Assembly: GCA_022605955.1 (NCBI GenBank)
Contig: JAKCOZ010000018.1
Location: 2,860,001 to 2,924,000 of the forward strand
Direction of reading: 5' to 3'
Origin: Rallus limicola
Taxonomy: Eukaryota > Chordata > Aves > Gruiformes > Rallidae
DNA length: 64,000 nt
Below are positions 14,618-64,000 of this stretch, piece after piece; within the stretch, counting starts at the first letter, position 1, and the number at the start of each line of letters is the position of its first letter. The position numbers were made by a program, and so were the translations under genes. Below the pieces are notes generated by a model. It was given only the letters and a program-made list of their open reading frames with translations. It had not been told where the DNA came from and ran no database searches.

Positions 14618-15099
14618 TTATTCTGCATTTGCTGGTTACTTGGTCTGGACGCTCTTCTGATGTCAATTTACAGAACTTTCCCTAATGAAACAGTCACTTG
14701 AATGTAAAGCGGCCTTGTACTCGCATGAACTGAATGAACAACTACACGTCAGTAGCTTCTCTCACTGAAAGACACTGGATGCCCAGGCAGAAGTGGTTAC
14801 ACTTGGCTTAACTGTTTGGGAAGGCTAGTTTCATTTGCAGCATTAAAAAGATGGCCGAAGAAGAAAAACTCTCTCGAAAGCAAGCAATTCAGTTTGATAT
14901 TAATGGATACACTCAATCAGCAAAACTATGCAACATAAAGGAAAATGTGCCCAGGGGCTATGTCTGTGGTTTAGACAACATACAAATAAAATGTGTGTGA
15001 CTGGTCCGTCATAGAAAAAGAGCTGTATCACTACTGGAGAGCTGACTGTCAAATAAGAGCCATCAGCAAAGCCATATACTTAACCTTACCTTTAAATTA
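14618..15099 (+). other. Candidate INSYN2B 5'-untranslated exon
   Basis: A long T tract followed by ACTTTCAG (ending at 14617) is one of the best plus-strand acceptors in the region. A GTAAGC donor candidate is at 15100, although the exon-side bases (TTA) are not consensus. The segment lies just upstream of the INSYN2B coding exon and contains a short ORF in strong Kozak context. Alternatively, exon sequence could run unbroken from 14618 to 16757 as a long leader plus coding sequence. There is no transcript evidence. Confidence 0.35.
14851..15000 (+). CDS. Short upstream ORF (49 codons) before INSYN2B
   Basis: The ORF runs from ATG 14851 to TGA ending at 15000 and begins MAEEEKLSRKQ. The start has A at -3 and G at +4, a strong context. 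A CAG follows a short pyrimidine stretch just upstream (TTTCATTTGCAG), so it could also begin an exon. The peptide is not recognised. It ends more than 370 bases before the main start. It may be a translational uORF, an alternative N-terminus or chance; chance is a real possibility at this length. Confidence 0.25.
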   Translation: MAEEEKLSRKQAIQFDINGYTQSAKLCNIKENVPRGYVCGLDNIQIKCV

Positions 15100-15375
15100 G
15101 TAAGCATAAGGGGCTGTTGCAGTTTTGTAATGCAAAGATCACATTTGCTTCAGAAAACAAGGATTTCTGTATTCCCTAGCTAGAAATCTTTCCTTAAATT
15201 TGATATTTAATGTCTTTGTTTTAGTGTTTAATTGGGAAATAAATATTAAAGACCAAACCTTAAGAGAGCATGTCAGTTAGAAGTATACATAGTAACCAGA
15301 AGAATGAAAAGCTTATCTCCTTCAAGAGTAACGTGCTCTTTTGCATCTTAGGAACAATCTTAATATACAGTGCAA

Positions 15376-21354
<5,979 letters not shown>

Positions 21355-21522
21355 CTTCCTTATGGATCCTTTTACATTTCAAAAGACACTAGAACAGAAA
21401 AAGGCTTGAGAGCATGCTCTTGAAAATGTGCTATTACAAAATCACAAGGCTAAAGAATGCTTAATTAGAGTGTCTGAAAAAAAAAAATCAAAAGAATTGA
21501 ATTTACTCAAACCATCTCACTG

Positions 21523-21528
21523 AATAAA
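21523..21528 (+). promoter_or_regulatory. First candidate poly(A) signal of INSYN2B
   Basis: AATAAA lies 169 bases after the INSYN2B stop, the first canonical hexamer on this strand downstream of the gene. Another is at 22502-22507. No obvious GT-rich downstream element was found right after the first, and related genes have long 3' untranslated regions, so use of this site is uncertain. Confidence 0.3.
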
Positions 21529-21979
21529 GGCACATGAAGATACTATTTTCAAAAAGAAACTGTTTCTTTCAAATGGAAAATTTCTCATTTTTCCAAAGAC
21601 ACTTTCATATGCTTTGTAAAGACCTTTTTTTCAACTTTCCAGAAGTACCAAGATATAAAACTCAACTTTAAAAAAACAATCATAGAAAAAGCTAAGGATC
21701 TCACACAGTCCTCATTTCCTATTTATAAGCAACATGGACTAAAAGAACTTCATTGATCTTTCAACGAACCACAATCAAAAACAAATTTAGGGGAATCTAC
21801 ATCATTCAAACAAATTTCTCCTCAAAGGAGACAGCCCAAGCTATTTCCCATCCCCACTGAAATATTTGGTTACTATCATCTAACATAAAATTATTTTTTT
21901 GTTGAAGTTATACCCTGTCTTTTGTATTGATTCAATTGAAAAAACAACCATTAGAAGTTTCATCCATTTAACAGAAAAG

Positions 21980-22440
21980 AATCATAGAATCATAATAAAA
22001 GAAAGCATTTTGGTAATTCTACTCAAGCAATATCCAATTAGGTGAATTGGAGTTTTGAACATTTCCAAATAATAGAATTCATAATCCTTTAAGGCAAGTT
22101 GTTCAAATCTTCTCCTAACATCTAATCTTTCCCAAGTTCTAACTTCTGTTCAGTATATCCTCTCAAATGCAAACATTCCTGCAAGAACTCCTTCAAGATA
22201 ACATGACGTTCCCCCTAAACCTTCACTTGTTAAAGGCTGAACAAATCAAGTTTTCACTGCCTCTCTTCACGTTTGCTGCAGCCCACAGTTGTTTTGGTGG
22301 ATTCCTCCAGCAACCTGTTGTCTCATCTACCACGAATCTTAGAAGTGGACACATCACTACAGAAGTCATCATGCAACTGCTGAATAGAGGAGGATGACCA
22401 CTTCTGCTACTATCTTGCTGCCCAATCACAATACCAAAAT
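21980..22440 (-). mobile_element. Old, heavily diverged CR1 relic
   Basis: It starts with the inverted CR1 tail (AATCATAGAATCATA). Segments in the right order then resemble the minus-strand CR1 consensus: CTCCTAACATCTAATC, AAAGGCTGAACAAATCAAG, CTGCCTCTCTTCAC and GAGGATGACCACTTCTGCTA. Divergence is high. It lies about 625 bp after the INSYN2B stop, possibly within its 3' untranslated region. Confidence 0.5.
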
Positions 22441-25061
22441 ATCTGAAGATGTGGAGTTTTTGCCTTATATAAAGTCAGTTTAAAAATTATAGAAATACAA
22501 TAATAAAAATATTTAATGAACTTCTATATTATATAAAAAATTATACAAGCTGAAAAGATTTTATCATAGGTCAATGCAGCTATTTCCTTCAAAAATAGTT
22601 GAGTTACCAGGTAGCCCTATGTATGCCAATGTAATCTCATTTAGGATTGATGATACTACGGTATCCTTTCATATGGGGGGCAGAAAGGAAAAGGTTTTCC
22701 AAAGTGAGTTTAAAGGGCACTCTGTAAAGCCCAAATAATGCATTTTATGTTTAGTGGAATGTAATGCAAACTTTTTCTTAGAAGTGATTCTGGTTAAGTA
22801 GTTCAAATGGTGCCAGGGTATTCAATAGATTAATTAACCCCTGGATCCTATTTTTCTAAAACAAATTGTATTAATTGTGCAATGTTAGTTAAAATGTCTG
22901 TACACTTTTTGTACACTTCTGTGTTCCTTGAATTCTTAGGGTTAATTACACATTTGAAAACACATTAAACAATTTTGCACAGAATAATTTTGTCTGGAAA
23001 CATTAAGGGTTTTTTGAAAAAGCTGGTCTTGATTTAGATGAGAGTATGCTGTGTGACATGACTTTATCAAAATTCTGAAGGATTAACAGTTTTAAAAAAT
23101 CACTTCTGTGTTAATTTCAGTGGTTACAAGCAGAAAAATACTATTTTAGAAGCCTTCCAGAAGGAAAGCTTTATATGAATTGTTAACATCCAAAAGGATG
23201 TCTTTAGTGGGACAGAAAAAACTCTTCAATAATTTGCAGATATAACAAAGGTAAGAATTAAATTATTACATGAGAATATGTCATATTACACTCAAAAACA
23301 TTTTCCGCTCATGCTAGTATATCCTGTCTTGCATTAATCGCTACACTTGATATAATGAAGGATTTATTAGTGTGCAAATGTTTCTGTGTATTAAAATAAC
23401 ATTTTAAGATTAATATCCTCTGTGGGAAAGGTATAATAATAATAAGCAATACCAACAGATGTAATACGAGAAAAACAGGTAAGGATTTTTTACCTGTAGT
23501 GAACTGATTGTCTTTGAGGTATTAGATGAAAGCAATCCGTCTTAAGCACAACAGCAGCTCATTTTAAGCTGATTTTTGATTTTTTTACTTAGTGAATACA
23601 ATGCCTTCAACAGATATTCAAGGGCTCTAGATTATTCAGATGAAACAAACCACTATATTTTGGCTCACCACGTAACACAAATCATTTTCTGGGGTCAAAA
23701 AACTATGCAAGAACACAATTAGTCTATGCAGCCTAAGAAAGTCCAACCAAAGGTAGTTGTAAGGCTCTAAGTGTTTCTTATGACCCGAATAAACATCAAC
23801 ACTTCTGAAAGAATGAAATACACTGATTTAATTGGTTACAGGTTTTATATTTTAATGTCTGATCTTGACGGAATTTTTAATCCTTAATCTCCCAGTCAAA
23901 ATCAGCCTTTATTTTTCCATATTCCTAAATTGTTTCTCAAGACTCAATCATTATTGAATGAATTACTCACAGCTATGGAATCTCACTTCAACATATGCAC
24001 ACACAGCAGTTGGGAAACAAAGTATCTAGGCCAGCTGACTCTCAGCTACCAATGCTGCAATTCAAGAATATGCTCGTCTTTCACCCCTCCCTCTGTTCAG
24101 TGCTTTCATGTTTACAGCTTTCAAGACAGGTGCTTTCCTTGAAAGAAAATATGAAGTTACAGTGCTGCTAAAACACCATACTTCAGAAAGGTTGCTCCTA
24201 GGGTTCTCTACCTCAGGAGAACAAAGGAGATGTCTTGAGTCAGCAGGAGTAGCAACAGTCAGGCAAGTCCTAAAATATATACTTCAGATCCAAACAAAAG
24301 GCTCAGCTGAAATGCAGACAATTCCCTCATTCTTCTTGTAAAGGCTCTGACTACCACAAACTAAATCCATGCAAAAATCTAATTGAAAATGAAGTAAAAG
24401 TATGCCACAAGTGAATTATTCCTACAAAAGGATAAGCATCCTAGCTTCACAATAAAACTGTATCTATTAAATGCAGTATATTCTCCACAGTTCCTCACAC
24501 ACAACAAACAGGCTTTCTACCTCAAAAGGACAACGTTGGAGCAAAAGGCTATTTTTTTACATTAAAAGGTAACAGGAGGGAAATGGTGTGAATCATGGTG
24601 TGCATCAGCCACACCAAGAGGGTAAGACTGCCTAGTTGCTACAGGATTTGTTTAGATTTAACATTGAAATCAGGCCATCTTAGCAATACAAAATATATAA
24701 AAATTAATAGCTTTGTAACACAGCACTGGATAATCTGAACCATGTGAAAATGCAACATGTAAGCATTCCTTCCTGGTTTATTGTTTAATATTAAAAAAAA
24801 ATTTGTAATTAATTATTAATTCATATAGGAAATAAAAAAAATACCAGATACACAGTATGCAATTTATGATGTGAAGACTGCAAAAGCAATAGATATTTTG
24901 AGATTGTTAGAAGACAATAGTACTATAAAAGTTCCACTGATTTAGAAAATTTTATTGGGTGCTTAATACCAGCTCCTAGGCTAGAAAATACATCCAAACA
25001 TGCTCTTAAATAAAATTTAAAAAGAACAAAAACAAAAATCCCAAAGAACCCAAAACACTGT
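22441..25061. other. Non-coding sequence downstream of INSYN2B
   Basis: AT-rich sequence, perhaps partly INSYN2B 3' untranslated region. No gene or repeat was recognised. Confidence 0.6.
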
Positions 25062-25460
25062 GTGGTGGTTCAGTCCCAACCACATGCTGCTCGCTCACTC
25101 AATCCCAGAGGAGAAATACACAAGGTCTCCCTGGGTTGGGATAAGGACAGTATACTGATGAAATCACCATGAACATACATCACTAATGGCCAATTACACT
25201 CACACCCAGTGATAACACAGAACACCTTACCTACAGGACGATTACAGAGCATTGCCCAATGCAAGCACCAACTGGCCCAACACCGTGGCTGCACTGGGAC
25301 TTCCTAGAGGTGCCAAATCCCTTCCCTTCCCCACCAAGCCCTTTTTATGTGGGAGTGATGCCAGGTGGTGTGGAAACAGCCCCAGCTAACTCAGCTCACC
25401 TGGGCTGGCTGCTTGGGAAGGTTGGCTGTGGCCTGGCCAGAACCAGGACACACAGTTACT
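25062..25460 (+). mobile_element. Probable solitary avian ERV LTR, diverged
   Basis: It begins TGTGGTGGTTCAGTCCCAACC, then GCTGCTCGCTCACTCAATCCC, the typical opening of ERVL-class LTRs in birds. Towards the 3' side are GATGCCAGGTGGTGTGGAA and a CAGCTCACCTGGGCTGGCT block that resembles the conserved LTR interior. The stretch is clearly more GC-rich than its surroundings. No internal retroviral genes flank it, so it would be a solo LTR. Exact ends and target duplication are not resolved. Confidence 0.5.
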
Positions 25461-27261
25461 TGAACAGCAGATGCAAACAAAGTATTACAGGCTTCTCTGA
25501 AAGACACATTGAAATAGCAACTATACTATGTTATTTAAAACACATTGCACAGAACATGGGATATTCCAAACTCAAGATATTTGAAACAGCTGATTTGTGG
25601 AGTAAAATAAAGTATGTTGTGTAACAGCACTTCATGTAGGGCTTTTTATAGTTCTGTGCACTACACAGGCCTTTGAAAAAGGCCACAATACTTAGCCACT
25701 ATACTAGCTTAGATACAAAATATCTTCATAAACTATAATACCGAATGCAAGTATTGTAAATGTTTAGGTTCTTGATAGATGTTATATTTTACAATAAATT
25801 AGGTATTTTTCTTAGGTTTCAAGCACCAACTAATAACAAACATTTAGATTACAAAGGAGGTGTACAATTATTCTTTGAAAAAGGAAAATTAATGAGAAAG
25901 GAATAAATAAGCCTTTCAAGAAATCATTAGGCCACTTTTCTATGTAGAGAAAGGATTTCAATTTGAGATTGAATACTGAATAAAACAACTAACTTTTAGC
26001 TAGACCAAGCTTATATTTGAATATATCATTCTTTAAGCAAGGCAGCTCTGCAAAATGATTTATCTGGTCATTATTTCCCCAGAGCATTGTTGTTTGCAAA
26101 AGTATGCTATCTAGACTAGCTTTGGTAACAGAGCACGCTTTTCTTTTCAGCAAAGTCTTTATTTGTACAGTATCTTATATATATTGTCCAGAAACTTTTC
26201 CGTGTGGCATGTCTACACCCTTTCCATCCCCCACCCTCCCCCCCCCTTCCCCCCCCCCCGCTAAACTGATACTGTAACAAAATCAATTTTTCCACAGGAA
26301 AGCTTTAAAATATAAATGGTGGATCTATGGTATTTTTGTTTACCTAACCAAGCCAATACCAAAACCAAGTTCTTCTCTTTTGTACATCCTTCTGTGTTTT
26401 ATTTCTATGACTACTGTAATAAGACTTCACTGCATTATTATACCCTTTAGCTAAATACCTAAATTTCATAAAGTATTCAAGTTGAATACCCAATTTCAGA
26501 CAATAAACTTGTCCCTCTCTAGTACAAGTTTAGAAGCACTTCTGCAACTACAGTCTAGGGGTTGGGGTTTTTTTGTTTCTTTTTTTTTTAACAGTGAAAA
26601 CAACCAAGCAGTTGTTAAAACCTTTACTAGCCCAAACTCACAACAAAGGCAAGAGTGGCCTTTACGTAAATCTCTGCGGTAGTTGCAGAGAGCCAAATTA
26701 CTCACCACTACCACTTTTCTCAGCCTGACTCTTTCCAGTGATTACAGGAACAAAGCTCACAGCATGCTTCTACCAGCTGAGGAGAATACAGCACCTTGCC
26801 TTAGATTCATTTTAGCAAAAAAAAAAGACTAAGGCAACTGTAACCCAACTCCTTTTAACTCTTTCTCTCTCAACAAGCTAAAGTTGTGAAAAGGATACCT
26901 GAAAATGAAAATTAACATTCTTCTCCATGACAGACTGCCAAAACCTCAGGTAAATAAAATCCAATTCTGTATCAAGTGCAAGACATTTAAATTTGAATGG
27001 AATTACAGGTCTTGTAAATAGTATCCATCATTTTTATTAGCATAATGGTTTTCATACCATTTCAAAATTCTAGAAAATTACACATAAGGTAATAAAAATA
27101 TATTCAGAAGCATAACAACAGATTTAAGAACCTAAAGAGTAACCTTCTGTTCTCCTAAAAGTAAATAACAGATGTAGTCTAATTTGAAACGTCATTCATA
27201 TCCATCTAACATCAGCTACATAATTTGACTGCAGCTATTCCATACATCCCACCTGGACTCT
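25461..27261. other. Non-coding sequence between INSYN2B and DOCK2 exons
   Basis: AT-rich intron of DOCK2. Apart from the C-rich tract at 26228 and poly-T patches near 26570, nothing was recognised. Confidence 0.6.
26228..26260 (-). repeat. C-rich homopolymer tract (G-quadruplex motif on minus strand)
   Basis: Runs of 5, 3, 9-10 and 11 C separated by one or two other bases. The minus strand, which is the DOCK2 transcript sense, therefore carries at least four G-runs with very short loops. Confidence 0.85.
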
Positions 27262-27435
27262 CCTGGAAGGAGTCCAGCCAAGGGCTATGAAGATGATTAA
27301 GGGCCTGGAGCATCTCCCCTATGAGGAAAGGCTGAGTGACCTGGGGCTGTTCAGCCTGGACAAAAGATGACTGAGAGGGGATCTGATCAATGGTTATCAA
27401 TATCTGAAGTGTGGGACACAGGGGGAAATGGCTAG
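27262..27435 (+). mobile_element. CR1 fragment, truncated at both ends
   Basis: It contains the central CR1 segment: ATGAAGATGATTAAGGGCC, GAGCATCTCCCCTATGAGG, AAAGGCTGAGTGACCTGGGG and the following GGATCTGATCAATG part. It stops before the usual 3' tail, so the 3' end has been lost or deleted. Confidence 0.9.
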
Positions 27436-28647
27436 ACATTCAGTAGATAAGACACGGAAAAAAAACCAAAACCAAACAGATTTTCAAAGCTATTTCAATT
27501 AACTGTAACCACTTTGTCTCATAATAGTTCCTAATGATAAGAATCCTTTTTGCATAATTAGAATAGTTGCATCTTGCTTCTTCATTTACTGTTTATGTTA
27601 TTCAGAAATACTGCTTGATACATTGATTACATCATCCATGACACTAATGTGATGCTTTCTTTGCAAGCACAGAAAACCTCAAACAGTGTAGAGAAAAAAA
27701 AGTTTCACTGGGCCTTCATTCAAATCCTCTTCCTGTTACAACCATGCATACATGTTAGAGGGTGACACACAGAATAGCAGATTGGGGTTCTGATAAACTG
27801 TTAATGATATGATTTCTGAAACTTGTAGCTCCCTCACCAGGGAGTCTGAAGCAAACATTTGCAAATATCTCCTTTGAAGCAGTCAATTATTAGGAGACTA
27901 ATTGTGAGGAGACAAACACGCTCTAACTGGCAATGGTTTCAAACTGTTACCTTGTTTTTCCAGCAGAAAGAAACAGGAAATGAAGTGCATTTTAAAAGAC
28001 ATGTGACATACCTCTTGTGGCCAAAACAATCAAGCAAATGATCTCTAAAGACTGACAATTAATATACATCTTAAGCACAGAGTCTGAAGGCCAAGTTCCA
28101 TAATTCCCACTGAACACAACTGGCTTACATTTTCACAAATAGTCAAATCAAGAGTGCTCCTGGGATATGTACTTAAATCTGAACAAACTGCAGCATCTGT
28201 CCTTGAGTGTAACTCAAACCATGGCAACTTGACTAAAATCACAATTGAGCACTCTGCGTCAGCAGATCCCTAGATACTTTCCCTGTGTGCATAGGGTATC
28301 ATCCTTCCCCTCCACAAACAGTTTTACTCAGACACTTCCACTTTAGATCTTTATGTTAGTAGAAACATAATTTTCAGTGTGTAAAAGTATGCATTCTTCT
28401 TGCAAACAGCAATTAACTTGACATTTAGTGTTTGATTCTTTGAAAGAATGTACAAACATCACAGTATTCAAACTATGCATCAAAAGACACTACAGTGGCA
28501 CAGTGGGGAAAAAAAAAAGACTGAAGTTTTAAAACTTTTAATCTAAAAAAGTCCACAAACCATCATGCCACAAATGCTATGAAGTGATTATGCTGTATCT
28601 ATGAAGAAACTTTCAAAGCATTAAAAATACATTAACATATTACTCAC

Positions 28648-62813
<34,166 letters not shown>

Positions 62814-63810
62814 CTGAAAAACAATACACCATTTGATGACTTTCACACCACTGGATTTAAAATGAGAGCTTTATTTACTTTTGTAAAAATAAAAGTTATG
62901 TTTCTATGGACTTAAACACATGCACTGAAGAATAAAGAATACCCAGGTCCCAAGCATAGTACTCCCTCATAGAAAGAGTGATGCTAGTCAGCAAGAAAGG
63001 CTGCAATGAACATGCAGGAAAAATACAACACTGAAATTATAAAGGTATATGCTTTAAGGCGCAGTCAGGAATTATGATGGGTGACATCACTAGCAGAGTA
63101 AATGCAAGAGCAGATTTCTCATTAAAATGTCAGTAGTGACAGAACATAATAAACTATCCAGCATCACCTTGAAGGCTGTACACAGGTTACAGACAGCACT
63201 GTTAAAAAGTCTGCACACAATTTTGGAACAGAAAATAGGACTGAGCAGGGGAAGAACAGCTGCACTATCTTGGTGTACCTGTAACAACTTAATACCTGGT
63301 CATTTAACATAAAATATCAGGACAGATCAGGAAATGGTAAGCTCATTGTTTAAATTAGGCAATATGTTGCAGTAATTAAGTGACACAGATATTACAGAAT
63401 TTATGCTCTTCAACAGAATGAACAGTACAAAAACAGAGCATCAACAGGTATTTTTCCCTTCCCTATTTCACAAAGTTGCATAATGCAACCCTCAGAGTTT
63501 TTGCATCTCAACTTTTGTTTCATACCCAGTATAGGAAAGTATTTTTTAGACAAAGACGATAAAAATCATATTTTTCACTGTTTCAAGACTATTATTCTTC
63601 CTTTAACACAACTGCAAGAAAATTTGCCCAATGAGTTTGAGCTCTGTCACTTAAAGCTACAAAGACAGGCATAAGTGATGCAGTTGCAGATCCTCAGCCT
63701 ACAATTGTGCATAAACATGGAGTTACAAAAAAACTATAATAGTTTCCTAAAATTTTGGGTTTGTATCTGATTCTATGACTGTAAGAGTAAGAACATCGAC
63801 GTCAGAGAAA
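62814..63810. other. DOCK2 intron sequence
   Basis: Intron upstream (DOCK2 sense) of the exon 62630-62813. No earlier DOCK2 exon was found before the window ends. Confidence 0.7.
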
Positions 63811-64000
63811 GCAAGAAGGTTTCAAGCAAGAAGGTTTCAAGCAAGAAGGTTTCAAGCAAGAAGGTTTCAAGCAAGAAGGTTTCAAGCAAGAAGGTTTCAA
63901 GCAAGAAGGTTTCAAGCAAGAAGGTTTCAAGCAAGAAGGTTTCAAGCAAGAAGGTTTCAAGCAAGAAGGTTTCAAGCAAGAAGGTTTCAAGCAAGAAGGT
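63811..64000. repeat. Perfect 15-bp minisatellite, running off the window
   Basis: Unit GCAAGAAGGTTTCAA repeated 12.7 times with no mismatch over 190 bp, and still going at the window end. Because the unit is a multiple of three with no stop in several frames, it creates spurious repetitive open frames (LLETF and LKPSC on the minus strand) that are not genes. Confidence 0.98.

Noticed and set aside
15370..15372. GTG at the head of the INSYN2B frame as a start codon
   Set aside because: In a vertebrate nuclear gene, ATG at 15376 or 15388 is far more likely.
63773..63994. Repetitive minus-strand open frames of LLETF and LKPSC units
   Set aside because: They are a by-product of a 15-bp tandem repeat with no stop codon; no splice, start or family support.

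Overview
This is a 64 kb piece of AT-rich vertebrate intronic DNA, most probably from a bird. The evidence for a bird is at least seven recognisable CR1 LINE copies with the avian-type 3' end (a TTCCAACC block followed by ATTCTATGATT-like tails), a probable avian ERV LTR, and intron-exon genes of vertebrate type. There are no operons, RNA genes or CRISPR arrays, and no CpG-island promoter was seen.

Two genes are present on opposite strands. (1) DOCK2, minus strand: ten consecutive internal coding exons run right to left from 62813 to 28648. All splice sites are GT/AG and every exon phase joins in frame, giving 1134 coding bases (378 codons). They encode the helical middle part of this Rac guanine-nucleotide exchange factor, between the lipid-binding DHR1 domain and the catalytic DHR2 domain. 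Neither end of the gene is in the window. (2) INSYN2B (FAM196B, inhibitory synaptic factor family), plus strand: its whole coding sequence is in three exons (15376-16757, 18336-18410, 21174-21354; 545 residues from the first ATG). It lies antisense inside the large DOCK2 intron that follows the exon ending at 28648. A possible 5'-untranslated exon with a well-placed short upstream ORF lies at 14618-15099.

Layout: 1-14.6 kb is DOCK2 intron and INSYN2B upstream sequence, with an unidentified decayed coding-like stretch on the minus strand (1025-1687) and a CR1 copy (7440-8394). 14.6-21.4 kb is INSYN2B. 21.4-28.6 kb is INSYN2B 3' sequence, with an old CR1 relic, an LTR-like element and a C-rich tract. 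28.6-62.8 kb holds the DOCK2 exons, with CR1 copies, small tandem duplications and a TA/CA microsatellite between them. The last 190 bases are a perfect 15-bp tandem repeat that runs off the window.

The two genes work in different tissues (DOCK2 in leukocytes, INSYN2 proteins at neuronal inhibitory synapses). Their link here is positional, not biochemical. The nested pair matches the arrangement known in mammals. No novel multi-gene system was seen. The more interesting leads are a candidate poison exon in DOCK2, the INSYN2B upstream ORF, the terminal minisatellite and the unidentified decayed ORF.
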